From an uncultured Collinsella sp. (GTDB lineage: Bacteria; Actinomycetota; Coriobacteriia; Coriobacteriales; Coriobacteriaceae): a DNA stretch of 64,000 bases. The position numbers were made by a program, and so were the translations under genes. The notes beneath the pieces are model-generated. The model made no database searches, was not told where the DNA came from, and was given only the letters and a program-made list of their open reading frames with translations. The stretch spans positions 62,001 to 126,000 of the forward strand of contig UQMM01000001.1 in assembly GCA_900542165.1 (NCBI GenBank). The letters run 5' to 3'. Positions 1-7,612 of this stretch are shown piece by piece (position 1 is the stretch's first letter; each line of letters starts with the position of its first letter).

Positions 1-1
1 G

Positions 2-1558
2 CCGCAGAACATCATGGTGCTGCCCGACGGCAACATCAAGGTGATGGACTTTGGCATCGCGCGCGCCAAGAACAGCCACCTCACGCAAGACAACAACGTG
101 CTGGGAACCGCCCACTACGTCAGCCCCGAGCAGACCCGCGGTCAGGACCTCGGCCCCACCTCGGATATCTACTCGCTGGGCGTCGTGATGTACGAGTGCG
201 CCACCGGCCGCGTTCCCTTTGACGGTGACGACGCCATCTCGGTCGCACTCAAGCAAGTCAACGAGCTGCCTATTCCGCCGAGCCAGATCAACTCCGGTGT
301 CGACGCCGACCTTGAGCGCATCATCCTCAAGTGCATGGAGAAGGACCCGGCAAACCGCTTCCAGACCGCCGACGAGCTTCGTCAGGTGCTCAACAGCTAC
401 CTGTCGGGCCGTGCCGTCAACGTCTCGGAGCCCACGCGCATCATCGGTGCCCCCGGTGAGCTGGGCGCCACCAAGACTCGCGAGCTTTCCGATCAGACGC
501 GCGCCATGGTGCGTCCCGTCTCGGGCGTGAGCGGCCAGAATACCGCCCGTAGCTCGGTTTCGGGCTCCACCGGCTCCTACGAGGTCGAAAAGCCCAAATC
601 CAACAAGAACAAGATCATCGCCGCCGTGGTGGCAGCCGTTGCCGTCATCGGCATCGTGGTGGCCTTTGCCACAGGACTCTTTGGCGGCGAGCAGGTCACC
701 GTGCCCGATGTGCTGGGCAAGGACCAGCAGACTGCCGTCGAGCTGATCAAGGAAGCCGGCCTCGAGGTCGGCACCATCGACCAAAGCTACAACGACGATG
801 TCGACGAGGGCAAGGTCGCCGAGCAGACGCCCAACGGCAACACCAAGAAGGCCAAGGGCACCAAGGTGAACCTGGTAATCTCCAAGGGTCCCAAGCCCTC
901 CGAGAAGGTTGAGGTTCCCCGGCTTGTCGGCCTGACCAAGGACCAGGCCGAGGCCGCGCTGGCAAGCGTTGGCCTGAAGGGCAACGCCTCCGAGGAGGCC
1001 AACGAGGCCGATGAGGGCCAGGTCTTTGAGCAGGGCACCGAAGCCGGTAAGGAAGTCGCGAAGGGCACGACCATCTCGTACAAGGTCTCGAGCGGCCCGG
1101 ATACCACGTCCGTCCCCGATCTGACCGACATGACCGAGGCCCAGGCGCGCAACGCCCTCGATATGGCAGGCTTTGGCGTCGACGTTAGCTACCAGGAGAA
1201 CGACTCGGTTACCGAGGGCACCGTGATCAGCTGGAACCCCAGTGGCAAGCAGAAGCCCGGCGCCACGATTACCGTCGTCATTGCCAAGAAGTCCGGCAAG
1301 GCCAGTGTTCCGGGCAACCTGTACGGCAAGAGCATCTCCGCCGCCGTCACCGCGCTCAACAACGCCGGTTTCTATAACATCGGCTTCTGTGACCAGAACG
1401 GCAATCCCGTAAGCGGTAACGAGGATGCCACCGTTACGGGCGTCTCCCCCACTGGCAAGCAGTCCACCGACAGCACGATTACGCTGACGGTCGCACTTTC
1501 TGGCTCGGGTTCGGGCTCTGGCTCGGGCACGGGTGACGATTCCGGCACGACTAACTAG
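2..1558 (+). CDS. pknB: PASTA-domain serine/threonine protein kinase, 5' end outside window
   Basis: C-terminal part of a transmembrane Ser/Thr kinase that senses cell-wall fragments and phosphorylates division and envelope proteins. The frame is open from base 2, so the start and N-lobe lie upstream of the window. Counting from the first full codon, the kinase C-lobe begins at once: the DFG magnesium motif is near residue 16 and the GTAHYVSPEQ activation segment near 35-44. A basic stretch leads into one membrane helix at about 202-227, then four extracellular PASTA repeats at about 229-295, 297-365, 367-430 and 431-505, and a Gly/Ser tail. Four PASTA units with a cytoplasmic kinase are typical of actinobacterial PknB/Stk1. 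A strong terminator follows, so this is the last gene of its operon. Confidence 0.95.
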   Translation, partial: PQNIMVLPDGNIKVMDFGIARAKNSHLTQDNNVLGTAHYVSPEQTRGQDLGPTSDIYSLGVVMYECATGRVPFDGDDAISVALKQVNELPIPPSQINSGVDADLERIILKCMEKDPANRFQTADELRQVLNSYLSGRAVNVSEPTRIIGAPGELGATKTRELSDQTRAMVRPVSGVSGQNTARSSVSGSTGSYEVEKPKSNKNKIIAAVVAAVAVIGIVVAFATGLFGGEQVTVPDVLGKDQQTAVELIKEAGLEVGTIDQSYNDDVDEGKVAEQTPNGNTKKAKGTKVNLVISKGPKPSEKVEVPRLVGLTKDQAEAALASVGLKGNASEEANEADEGQVFEQGTEAGKEVAKGTTISYKVSSGPDTTSVPDLTDMTEAQARNALDMAGFGVDVSYQENDSVTEGTVISWNPSGKQKPGATITVVIAKKSGKASVPGNLYGKSISAAVTALNNAGFYNIGFCDQNGNPVSGNEDATVTGVSPTGKQSTDSTITLTVALSGSGSGSGSGTGDDSGTTN

Positions 1559-1610
1559 TCGAGGACCCATCACCCGCAGCGGCTAGGGCCGCAAACATAT
1601 TCGCTCAACG

Positions 1611-1648
1611 GCGCCCGCTTGCTCCCCCGCAAGCGGGCGCTTTATTTA
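1611..1648 (+). terminator. Rho-independent terminator after the PASTA kinase
   Basis: Perfect 11-bp stem (1611-1621 with 1630-1640), 8-nt loop, then a T-rich tail (tttatttat). Confidence 0.85.
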
Positions 1649-1675
1649 TCGACAGACCATGGCCCCTTAGCAACG

Positions 1676-1701
1676 CAAAGAGGCCCGCAAAAGCGAGCCT
1701 C
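1676..1701 (-). terminator. Probable terminator of the fructoselysine-type operon
   Basis: Read on the minus strand: 9-bp stem with one G-T pair (1701-1693 with 1688-1680), tttt loop, then a short T run. It lies beyond the decayed last gene of the operon. Confidence 0.55.
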
Positions 1702-1732
1702 CCAGGTGACAACAGAATATGTAATGCAGTAA

Positions 1733-1998
1733 TTACTGGCCGCAGAACTTCACCATGATCTCGACCATGGACTCTTGCCTATGGACAAAATGTCCATAGG
1801 CAAGGAGATGAAAGAGTAAGGACAACGCCCTCTAAAAGAAGGCCGTATATGAAGATTGCATATCCCTTTTGCCTTCATATACTCAAGAAGCACCCCTCGA
1901 AGCGCTCCTGAGAGGCCCCCTTGGATGCAACCCAGGGGATCCAGATTCTGGTAGACATCGGCGCAGCAAAATCCTGCCGCGCAGGCACGAACGGACAT
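1733..1998 (-). pseudogene. Remnant of a second PfkB-type sugar kinase, or a small Cys-rich ORF
   Basis: An ATG at 1998 sits five bases after AGGAG and starts an 82-codon frame (stop at 1750). The first residues, MSVRACAAGFCCADVYQNLD, resemble the start of PfkB-family kinases of the FrlD type, but the similarity stops after about 20 residues. Near the other end, a different frame reads ESMVEIMVKFCGQ and stops at 1733, which looks like the true C-terminus of a lost protein. Two perfect hairpins (1774-1804 and 1845-1882) lie inside. The simplest reading is an internally deleted last gene of the operon. A genuine short Cys-rich peptide cannot be excluded. Position just after the kinase stop fits operon membership. 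Confidence 0.4.
1774..1804. repeat. Perfect 14-bp hairpin with 3-nt loop
   Basis: Arms 1774-1787 and 1791-1804 are exact reverse complements separated by aaa. No T run follows on either strand, so it is not a standard terminator. A second perfect hairpin (arms 1845-1854 and 1873-1882) lies 40 bp away. Confidence 0.7.
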
Positions 1999-2052
1999 CT
2001 TGACTCCTAACGCAATGCGGGGCGCCCCAAGACACCCCGCCACGACAAAAAA

Positions 2053-2925
2053 CTAGTTCTCGTAGACCAGCGGGTGGCCCCAACTGCCCTCGATCTTGCA
2101 GGTCTCCGCCGCAAAACCGGCAGCGAAGTCCAAGCTCTCGCGAATCGCGGCCTCGCCGCACTCGCCGGCCTTCTTCTTGGAAAGATAGGTGACCAAAAAC
2201 GCCGTCAGCAGTGAATCGCCGGCCGCCATAGCGTCTTTGAGCTCCTCGGGCGCCACGGGCTTGATGCCCTGCTCGTAGAAGTTTTCGCCGTCATAGGCGA
2301 CGGAGCCCTTGCTCCCGCGCGATGCGCATACGATTTGAGGGCCAAGGGCCTTCACCCACTCGAGCTTCGCCTTGATATCCTCCAGGGAAGCGTCGCCCAT
2401 GGACATAAAGGCGTACGTCACAAATGGCGCAATCTGCCCGAAGTGCTCGTCGGTGGAGTCATCGGAGAAGTCGAAGCTGATAGGCACGCCGGCAGCCTTG
2501 ATCTTGGGGAGCTCGCGCTCGGTGAAGCAGTAGTTGCCGCTGTGCACCAAATCGAAGCCGCTGACGTACTCGGCGGCGAAGCGGTCTATCACGTAGCGCA
2601 TGTCGCCACGTATGCCGCCTTCATTGGAGCCCAGGAAGATACGGTCCCCGGTCTCGTCAACGGTCACGCGAGCGGCGCCGTTGACGCCCAGGACCTGCTG
2701 GCAGCGAAGAAGCTCGACGCCCTCGTCCTCGAGCGATGCTATAACGTGCTCGGCCTCCTCATCTGATCCGAAGATTCCCATGTAGGCGCTGCGATCGACG
2801 CCGAGCTTCTTGGCGAAGACGGCGAAGTTAACTGCATTGCCGCCGGGATACATGGTCTTGATGTGCTCGTACTTATCGACAACGTTGTCTCCAAAGCCAA
2901 GCACGCTTATAGGATAGGCTGCCAT
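2053..2925 (-). CDS. frlD: PfkB-family sugar kinase, FrlD-like (fructoselysine 6-kinase type)
   Basis: Phosphorylates an Amadori sugar (by family, fructoselysine) at C6 in the cytoplasm for the next enzyme, the FrlB-type deglycase. The ribokinase fold is shown by the early PGGNAVNFAVFAKKLG motif, as in E. coli FrlD, and the C-terminal AAGDSLLTAF anion-hole/catalytic Asp motif. The usual GAGD reads AAGD, a conservative change at the first Gly. The ATG at 2925 was chosen because GGAG sits six bases before it; an upstream in-frame ATG at 2937 overlaps that site. About 290 residues, normal for the family. It follows the FrlB- and FrlC-like genes on the same strand. Exact substrate (fructoselysine, glucoselysine, other Amadori compound) is inferred from neighbours. 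Confidence 0.75.
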   Translation of the reverse strand: MAAYPISVLGFGDNVVDKYEHIKTMYPGGNAVNFAVFAKKLGVDRSAYMGIFGSDEEAEHVIASLEDEGVELLRCQQVLGVNGAARVTVDETGDRIFLGSNEGGIRGDMRYVIDRFAAEYVSGFDLVHSGNYCFTERELPKIKAAGVPISFDFSDDSTDEHFGQIAPFVTYAFMSMGDASLEDIKAKLEWVKALGPQIVCASRGSKGSVAYDGENFYEQGIKPVAPEELKDAMAAGDSLLTAFLVTYLSKKKAGECGEAAIRESLDFAAGFAAETCKIEGSWGHPLVYEN

Positions 2926-3024
2926 GGTTATCTCCATTCAGGTAAACCGCCGTGGTTACGGCGAGCAGACGGGGCGCGAGGGATTCGCACGTCTCAACGC
3001 GCCTCGCGCCCCGTTTTAAAATCG

Positions 3025-3993
3025 CTAGTACTTCTCGATGCCCATGTAACGACGCACGTCCGGGTGATGGTCGAACACCTTGCCGCGAGCGGAGCGCAGC
3101 TCACAGTTCATCGCGTAGAACAGGATTGGATCAAGGAACGCGCGAACGCTCGCCGGTACTTGGTCCATGCCGTACTCCATGGCGTCGAGCACCATAAGAG
3201 TGTCGGTATGGGTCTCGAGGAATGCGAGGGCGCGCTCATCCATGGCTCGGCACTCACTAGAAGACATCTGCAGGAAGTAGAAGACTCCGGGCTCGGTCAC
3301 CTCGAAGGGGCCGTGGAAGTACTCGCCGGAGTGGATATAGGCGCAGCTCTGCCACTGCATCTCCATAAGCGAGCAGATAGCGAAGCCATAGGCCTGGCTA
3401 AACACGGGACCGGACCCCAAGATATACAGGAACTTGTGGTCCTGGCACAGGGCGGCAAAACGGTCGCAGAGTTCGGCGTTGACCTTCTCGCGAGCTGCAG
3501 GCAGGATCTGGTCCATCTTGGCGATGCCTTCGTACATGTCGGCAAGGTCGGCATAACCTTCCTGCTGATCCAGGAGCTCGGAAGCGAGAGCCAAAGAGAT
3601 GCCGGCGGGCACCTCCGCCTGCGGAACTCCCTCGCCCCACGGATATACCCAGCACGTCCACTCACCGTTATCGATGCCGGAACCCGCGTTGTCCGTCTGC
3701 ACGATAACGGTCGCGCCCGCCGCCTTGGCGATCGAGCACGCATCGATTACCTCGGGGGTGTTGCCGGAGTGGCTGCAAGCGATGACAAGGGACTTTTCGC
3801 CCAGGCGCTTGGGACGCATGATATCGAACTCGCGGGCGGTATACGCCTCGCTGGCAAACGTAGTCGCCTCGCGCTTGAGCAGCTCGTGGGCGGGCAGCAG
3901 GTCGATGAGGGAGCCGCCGCAGGCAACCCAGAAGACGCTATCGAAACCGTCCTTTTCAGCGATTGCGTCGGCGATAAGATCATGTGCGTTCAT
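3025..3993 (-). CDS. frlB: SIS-domain sugar-phosphate deglycase, FrlB-like
   Basis: By family, cleaves fructoselysine 6-phosphate to glucose 6-phosphate and lysine. Two SIS domains are visible: the first carries VACGGSLIDLLPA and the phosphate-binding SHSGNTPEV motif, the second YILGSGPVFSQAYG and the GEYFHGPFEV motif typical of FrlB and the GlmS isomerase domain. The C-terminus HHPDVRRYMGIEKY matches the FrlB pattern. The start at 3993 has AGGAAG seven bases upstream; a longer in-frame extension to 4032 has no ribosome site. 322 residues, about normal for FrlB. Located between the FrlC-like and FrlD-like genes, completing the kinase/deglycase pair. Confidence 0.8.
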   Translation of the reverse strand: MNAHDLIADAIAEKDGFDSVFWVACGGSLIDLLPAHELLKREATTFASEAYTAREFDIMRPKRLGEKSLVIACSHSGNTPEVIDACSIAKAAGATVIVQTDNAGSGIDNGEWTCWVYPWGEGVPQAEVPAGISLALASELLDQQEGYADLADMYEGIAKMDQILPAAREKVNAELCDRFAALCQDHKFLYILGSGPVFSQAYGFAICSLMEMQWQSCAYIHSGEYFHGPFEVTEPGVFYFLQMSSSECRAMDERALAFLETHTDTLMVLDAMEYGMDQVPASVRAFLDPILFYAMNCELRSARGKVFDHHPDVRRYMGIEKY

Positions 3994-4093
3994 TGTTATT
4001 CTTCCTTTCGATACGGCGGACGAATCCGCCAACGTTTACTGCGAGTCTTCTCGTCAAGCGTGTTGACTTCCCCACGCGAATGGGAGCTACGCG

Positions 4094-4951
4094 CTAGTCG
4101 ACAAAATACCTCTCGAAGGCGTCCATGTTGTGCCGGTCCGCTGCTGCGGGATCATCGAAATACCTTCCATCGGTGATCTCCTGGCCAAGATAGCCCTCGA
4201 ACCCATGCGCGTTGAGGACGCGTACGAAATCGTCCATACTGTGCTTTCCATCGCCCCAAACCAGATGGCCATATGGGTCGCCATCAATGAAGCGCATGTT
4301 CCTTATGGCACCATCGCCAAACTCGGCAAACCACTCTTCAAGGCTCTCGCCGGCGACTCCCATAGCGGTAGTGTCCACCATTGGAGTAAGGTGCGGGCTG
4401 GCTACTTGGTCAAGCATGCGCCTGGCGTCCGCGAGTGTAACCACCAAGTTGCTCTCTTCCGGCCTCAGGCTCTCCATGCAGAGGGTCACGCCGTGCTCGC
4501 CGGCATAGTCCGCAAGAATCGCCAAGTGCTCGGCAGAGCGCTTCCAAGCCTCCTCGCGGTCCTCGTCCCAATCGCCCCAACCGGAGTTGATGGACATATA
4601 CGGGGCGCCGAGCACCTCGGCGAGCTCGATGCCGTGCTTAAAGTAAGCGAGGCTCCGCTGCGCGTGGAGGGGCTTTCTGGCAGCGTACTGCCACGGATAC
4701 ACCACGTTCTCCGGACACAGGGAGCTCACGGAGAGTCCGCGGGACTCGATCTTGCGGCGAAGCTCGTCGGCCTCGAAATACCCCGTGTGGTCCAGCGTCA
4801 CGTGCGGCTCGGCCGCCCAAAGCTCGATGGTTTTGAAGCCAAGGCGCTGCTGAGCATCAAGGAAGTAATCGAGCGACCACATGATGTAGTGAATGTTCAT
4901 GCCGGCGACCTGCTCGCGACGCAGACGGGGTGTGGAAGCGCTTAAATCCAT
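4094..4951 (-). CDS. frlC: TIM-barrel sugar isomerase/epimerase, FrlC-like
   Basis: AP-endonuclease-2 superfamily sugar epimerase. E. coli FrlC interconverts fructoselysine and psicoselysine. Seen here: MWSLDYFLDAQQRLGFKTIELWAAEPH near the N-terminus, the CPENVVYPWQYAA segment, a metal-ligand Glu in CMESLRPEESN, an Asp in MVDTTAMGV, and HLVWGDGKHSMDDF near the C-terminus, matching the FrlC pattern. ATG at 4951 has AGGAGG eight bases upstream; a GTG nine bases earlier is too close to that site. Twelve bases separate it from the upstream carrier gene, so the two are co-transcribed. Confidence 0.75.
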   Translation of the reverse strand: MDLSASTPRLRREQVAGMNIHYIMWSLDYFLDAQQRLGFKTIELWAAEPHVTLDHTGYFEADELRRKIESRGLSVSSLCPENVVYPWQYAARKPLHAQRSLAYFKHGIELAEVLGAPYMSINSGWGDWDEDREEAWKRSAEHLAILADYAGEHGVTLCMESLRPEESNLVVTLADARRMLDQVASPHLTPMVDTTAMGVAGESLEEWFAEFGDGAIRNMRFIDGDPYGHLVWGDGKHSMDDFVRVLNAHGFEGYLGQEITDGRYFDDPAAADRHNMDAFERYFVD

Positions 4952-4963
4952 GCTGGGCACCTC

Positions 4964-6426
4964 CTACATCGGCAGTAGGCCGGAAATCACAGTCGCGACC
5001 AATCCGAACAGAACCATGAAGATAAAGAACTTCCAGATGGTCTTCCACCATTGCCCGAAGGAGATCTTCGCCACGGCAAGACCTGCGACGGTCATGCCCG
5101 CAACGGGGCTGATGGTGTTGACGGTCTGGTTCGCGAACTGCAGAGCGGTGACGGCAGCCTCGGGATTGAGGCCCATAAGCTCGGTCAGCGGGCCCATGAC
5201 GGGCATGGTGAGTGCAGCGAGGCCGGAGCTGGAAGGAACCAGCAGCGAAAGCAGGCCGAGGACGATGTACATGAAGGTGGTATAGATGAAGGACGGAGCG
5301 CCCGCAAGGAGTCCGACGAGCCAGTTAAGAATAGAGTCGATGATCATTCCGCCCTCTGCGACGACCAGGATGCCGCGGGCGATGCCGATGATGCAGGCTG
5401 CGTAGGCGAAGTCGGCGATTCGCGGACGAACTCCTCCGCAATGGTCTTCTCGTCCAGGCCGCCGAGTATGCCGGCAAGAAGGCCCATGGCCAGGAACACC
5501 ATGGAGATCTCGTCCATATACCAGCCCTGGGTAACGAGGCCCCACACGATAACGCCCATGCCGACCGCGAAATCAATGAGGACGAGCTTGTGGCGAAGCG
5601 TGAACTCCTCTTCGATAGAAGCATCGGTGACAGAGAACTCGATGCGCTTCTGCTTATCGTCCTCATAGGTGATGGAGGACTTGGGATCGAGCTTGACGCG
5701 GCGCGCGTAGCGCATGGCCCAGAAAATGCCCGCGGCGGTGAAGATGACCCACAGGATGGCGCGGAGCCAAAGCTGGGGATTTCCCTCGATGCCGATAACG
5801 CCCTGGGCGATCAGCACGTTGAAAGGATCAATAGTGGATGCGCAGTAACCAAGGTTGGGGCCGAGGAAGCAGATGATGAACGCGGTCATGGAGTCATACC
5901 CGATGCTCAGCATGATGGGGATGAAGATCGCGTAGAACGGCAGCGCCTCCTCGGACATGCCGAACGTGGTGCCGCAGATCGAGAGCAGGATCATGGAGAT
6001 GGGGATGATCAAGATGTCCTTGTTCTTCAGCTTCTTGATCACGCGGCTCATGCCGGCGTTTAGGGCGTTGGTCTTGGTGACGATGGCGAACGATCCGCCG
6101 ATCAGCAGGACGAACGCGACGACATCGGCCGCAGCCTGAATGCCCTTGGCGGGAGCCTGCAGGACGGCATCGATGCCCTGTCGCAGATCGACGGTCTCCC
6201 CCGTCTCCGAATCGGTGTAGACCTTGTCGACCTCTTGGTACGTTCCGGCTACGGCGACTTCTCGCTCGCCCGCGGCCGTCTGAATGGTCTGGCGGTCGAA
6301 CTGACCCGATGGGACGATCCATGTGAGCACCGCGAAGAACACGATCAGCATGAACGCGATGGTGTACACATGGGGAAGCTGGAGATGGAATCTGCGCTTG
6401 GGCTTCTCCTGTTTGGCATCCGACAT
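4964..6426 (-). pseudogene. YfcC-family carrier, frameshifted near 5420
   Basis: Multi-pass inner-membrane carrier of the YfcC/C4-dicarboxylate-carrier-like group, presumably importing the operon's substrate. The first frame (6426 down to about 5420) gives an N-terminal helix, a GTTFGMSEEALPFY segment and further helices up to EEFVRE. The protein then continues in another frame with IADFAYAACIIGIARGILVV to the stop at 4964. One missing C on the plus strand at about 5420/5421 accounts for it; restoring it gives one 487-residue reading frame. The start has AGGAGG before it. E. coli uses an unrelated APC permease (FrlA) here, so the carrier differs while the enzymes match. Either a recent inactivation or a sequencing error. 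Confidence 0.8.
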
Positions 6427-6480
6427 TCTTAACCTCCTGCCAGAGCAACGATGCTTGCCAAAAATCCTTCACGTATAGGC

Positions 6481-6551
6481 AAACATCTTAGGTTGTTCTA
6501 TGTATAACCTGCATGAAGGCGTCGGTCAAGAAACATATTAGGTTGTTCTAT
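6481..6551 (-). promoter_or_regulatory. Paired 21-bp operators flanking the promoter
   Basis: 6481-6501 and 6531-6551 are direct repeats with one mismatch (core TTAGGTTGTTCTAT on the plus strand), exactly 50 bp apart, close to five helical turns. One copy abuts the -35 box and the other overlaps the -10 box. This is the layout of a repressor, presumably the GntR/UTRA protein encoded just upstream. Confidence 0.75.
6501..6529 (-). promoter_or_regulatory. Sigma70-type promoter of the fructoselysine-type operon
   Basis: Minus strand: TTGACC (6529-6524), a 17-bp spacer, then TATACA (6506-6501), about 75 bases before the carrier start codon. It sits between the two operator copies. Confidence 0.75.
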
Positions 6552-6623
6552 AAGTGGTAACTTTTACGCGCTAAACGGACCTGCCGCGGCAATACGAGAA
6601 CAGCGCTGTGTGAGACAGAGCCG

Positions 6624-7358
6624 CTAGATATCGAAGCTGTAGCGCGAACCCACGTAGTACTGTCTGCCATAGCAGAAGCGCTCTCCGTTGGAATCGAGAA
6701 AGCCCGCGTTCATGAAGAACAGCGGCTCCCCTACTGGGACCTTGAGCTCGCGGGCGGCATCAATTCCCGCACGGGCGATCTCCAGCCTGCAGGGATCGGA
6801 CGAGCAGGGATACCTACCCGTACGCTCCCCCACGGCCTCGAATATCGAACAATTGGAGAGACCGATATCTTTGAGAAATTCGAATCCATCGACAGGATAG
6901 TAGTTGTTCTCGAACAGGACCGGCACGCCGTCTGCGGTACGCACGCGTGAGACCAAGATGAGGTCAGAGCCTTCATCCAAGCCAAAGAAAGAAGCGAGGT
7001 CGCGATCGGCGGCAACGGTCTTGCGGGCAACGACGCGAGCGCCCGCCTTCATGCCGTTTTCAGCGCATGCTTGGGTAAAACTCTGAACATCGTCCTTCTG
7101 ATGCACCTTGCGAATTATCTTTGTCGCGGTCACAAACGTACCACGCCCCTGCCGCTTGGTGAGATACCCCTCGCCCACAAGCTCCTCTATTGCGCGGCGA
7201 ACCGTGACCCTTCCCACGCCGTACATCTTAGAAAGCTCAAGTTCCGTTGGAATCTGCGAGTCAACGGGATATGTCCCCTGTTCGATATCGCTCTTAAGCA
7301 AATCGAGCACCTGTTGATACAGCGGGGCGGAAGAGCCCCCATCCAGATGCGCATCCAC
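6624..7358 (-). CDS. GntR/HutC-family regulator with UTRA domain
   Basis: Transcription factor of 244 residues. The N-terminal winged helix (about 10-76) contains QIPTELELSKMYGVGRVTVRRAIEELVGEGYLTKRQGRGTFV-type GntR sequence. The UTRA ligand domain follows (about 95-240), with LVSRVRTADGVPVLFENNYYP and the closing FCYGRQYYVGSRYSFDI. UTRA domains usually bind sugar phosphates or sugar amines, so the effector is probably an Amadori 6-phosphate. The gene is directly upstream of the operon on the same strand, separated by the paired operators. Regulation of that operon is inferred from this position. Confidence 0.85.
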   Translation of the reverse strand: MDAHLDGGSSAPLYQQVLDLLKSDIEQGTYPVDSQIPTELELSKMYGVGRVTVRRAIEELVGEGYLTKRQGRGTFVTATKIIRKVHQKDDVQSFTQACAENGMKAGARVVARKTVAADRDLASFFGLDEGSDLILVSRVRTADGVPVLFENNYYPVDGFEFLKDIGLSNCSIFEAVGERTGRYPCSSDPCRLEIARAGIDAARELKVPVGEPLFFMNAGFLDSNGERFCYGRQYYVGSRYSFDI

Positions 7359-7425
7359 AAAAACTCTCCCTTTAAGGCGTTCGCGATCTCAACGACTCCA
7401 TTCTACCGCACACGGAAAAATGAGG

Positions 7426-7573
7426 TTAAACACATAGGGGCCCTGCATGTTTGAGCGGATCGGGAATCTGGTCGCTGATTTCGTCCGCATTTGCTTGCGA
7501 AAAACCAAAACGCTCCTCGCGCTTGGCGAACACGGTGAGGCCCGCCGCCTTGCACGCAGCGATCGATGATGCT
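7426..7573 (-). pseudogene. C-terminal fragment of a HAD-family phosphatase/phosphomutase
   Basis: The minus strand encodes SSIAACKAAGLTVFAKREER and continues to about DQIPDPLKH, the final part of a beta-phosphoglucomutase-like HAD protein (motif IV region onward). Nothing of the N-terminus is present. The fragment is joined at about 7573 to bases identical to the start of the PTS EIIB gene at 14949 (there ATGAGCATCAT, here ACGAGCATCAT), so it is a recombination scar. Confidence 0.6.
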
Positions 7574-7612
7574 CGTGTGATGTTGGCTTCCTTCCTTTGC
7601 TTGCGAGGCGCG

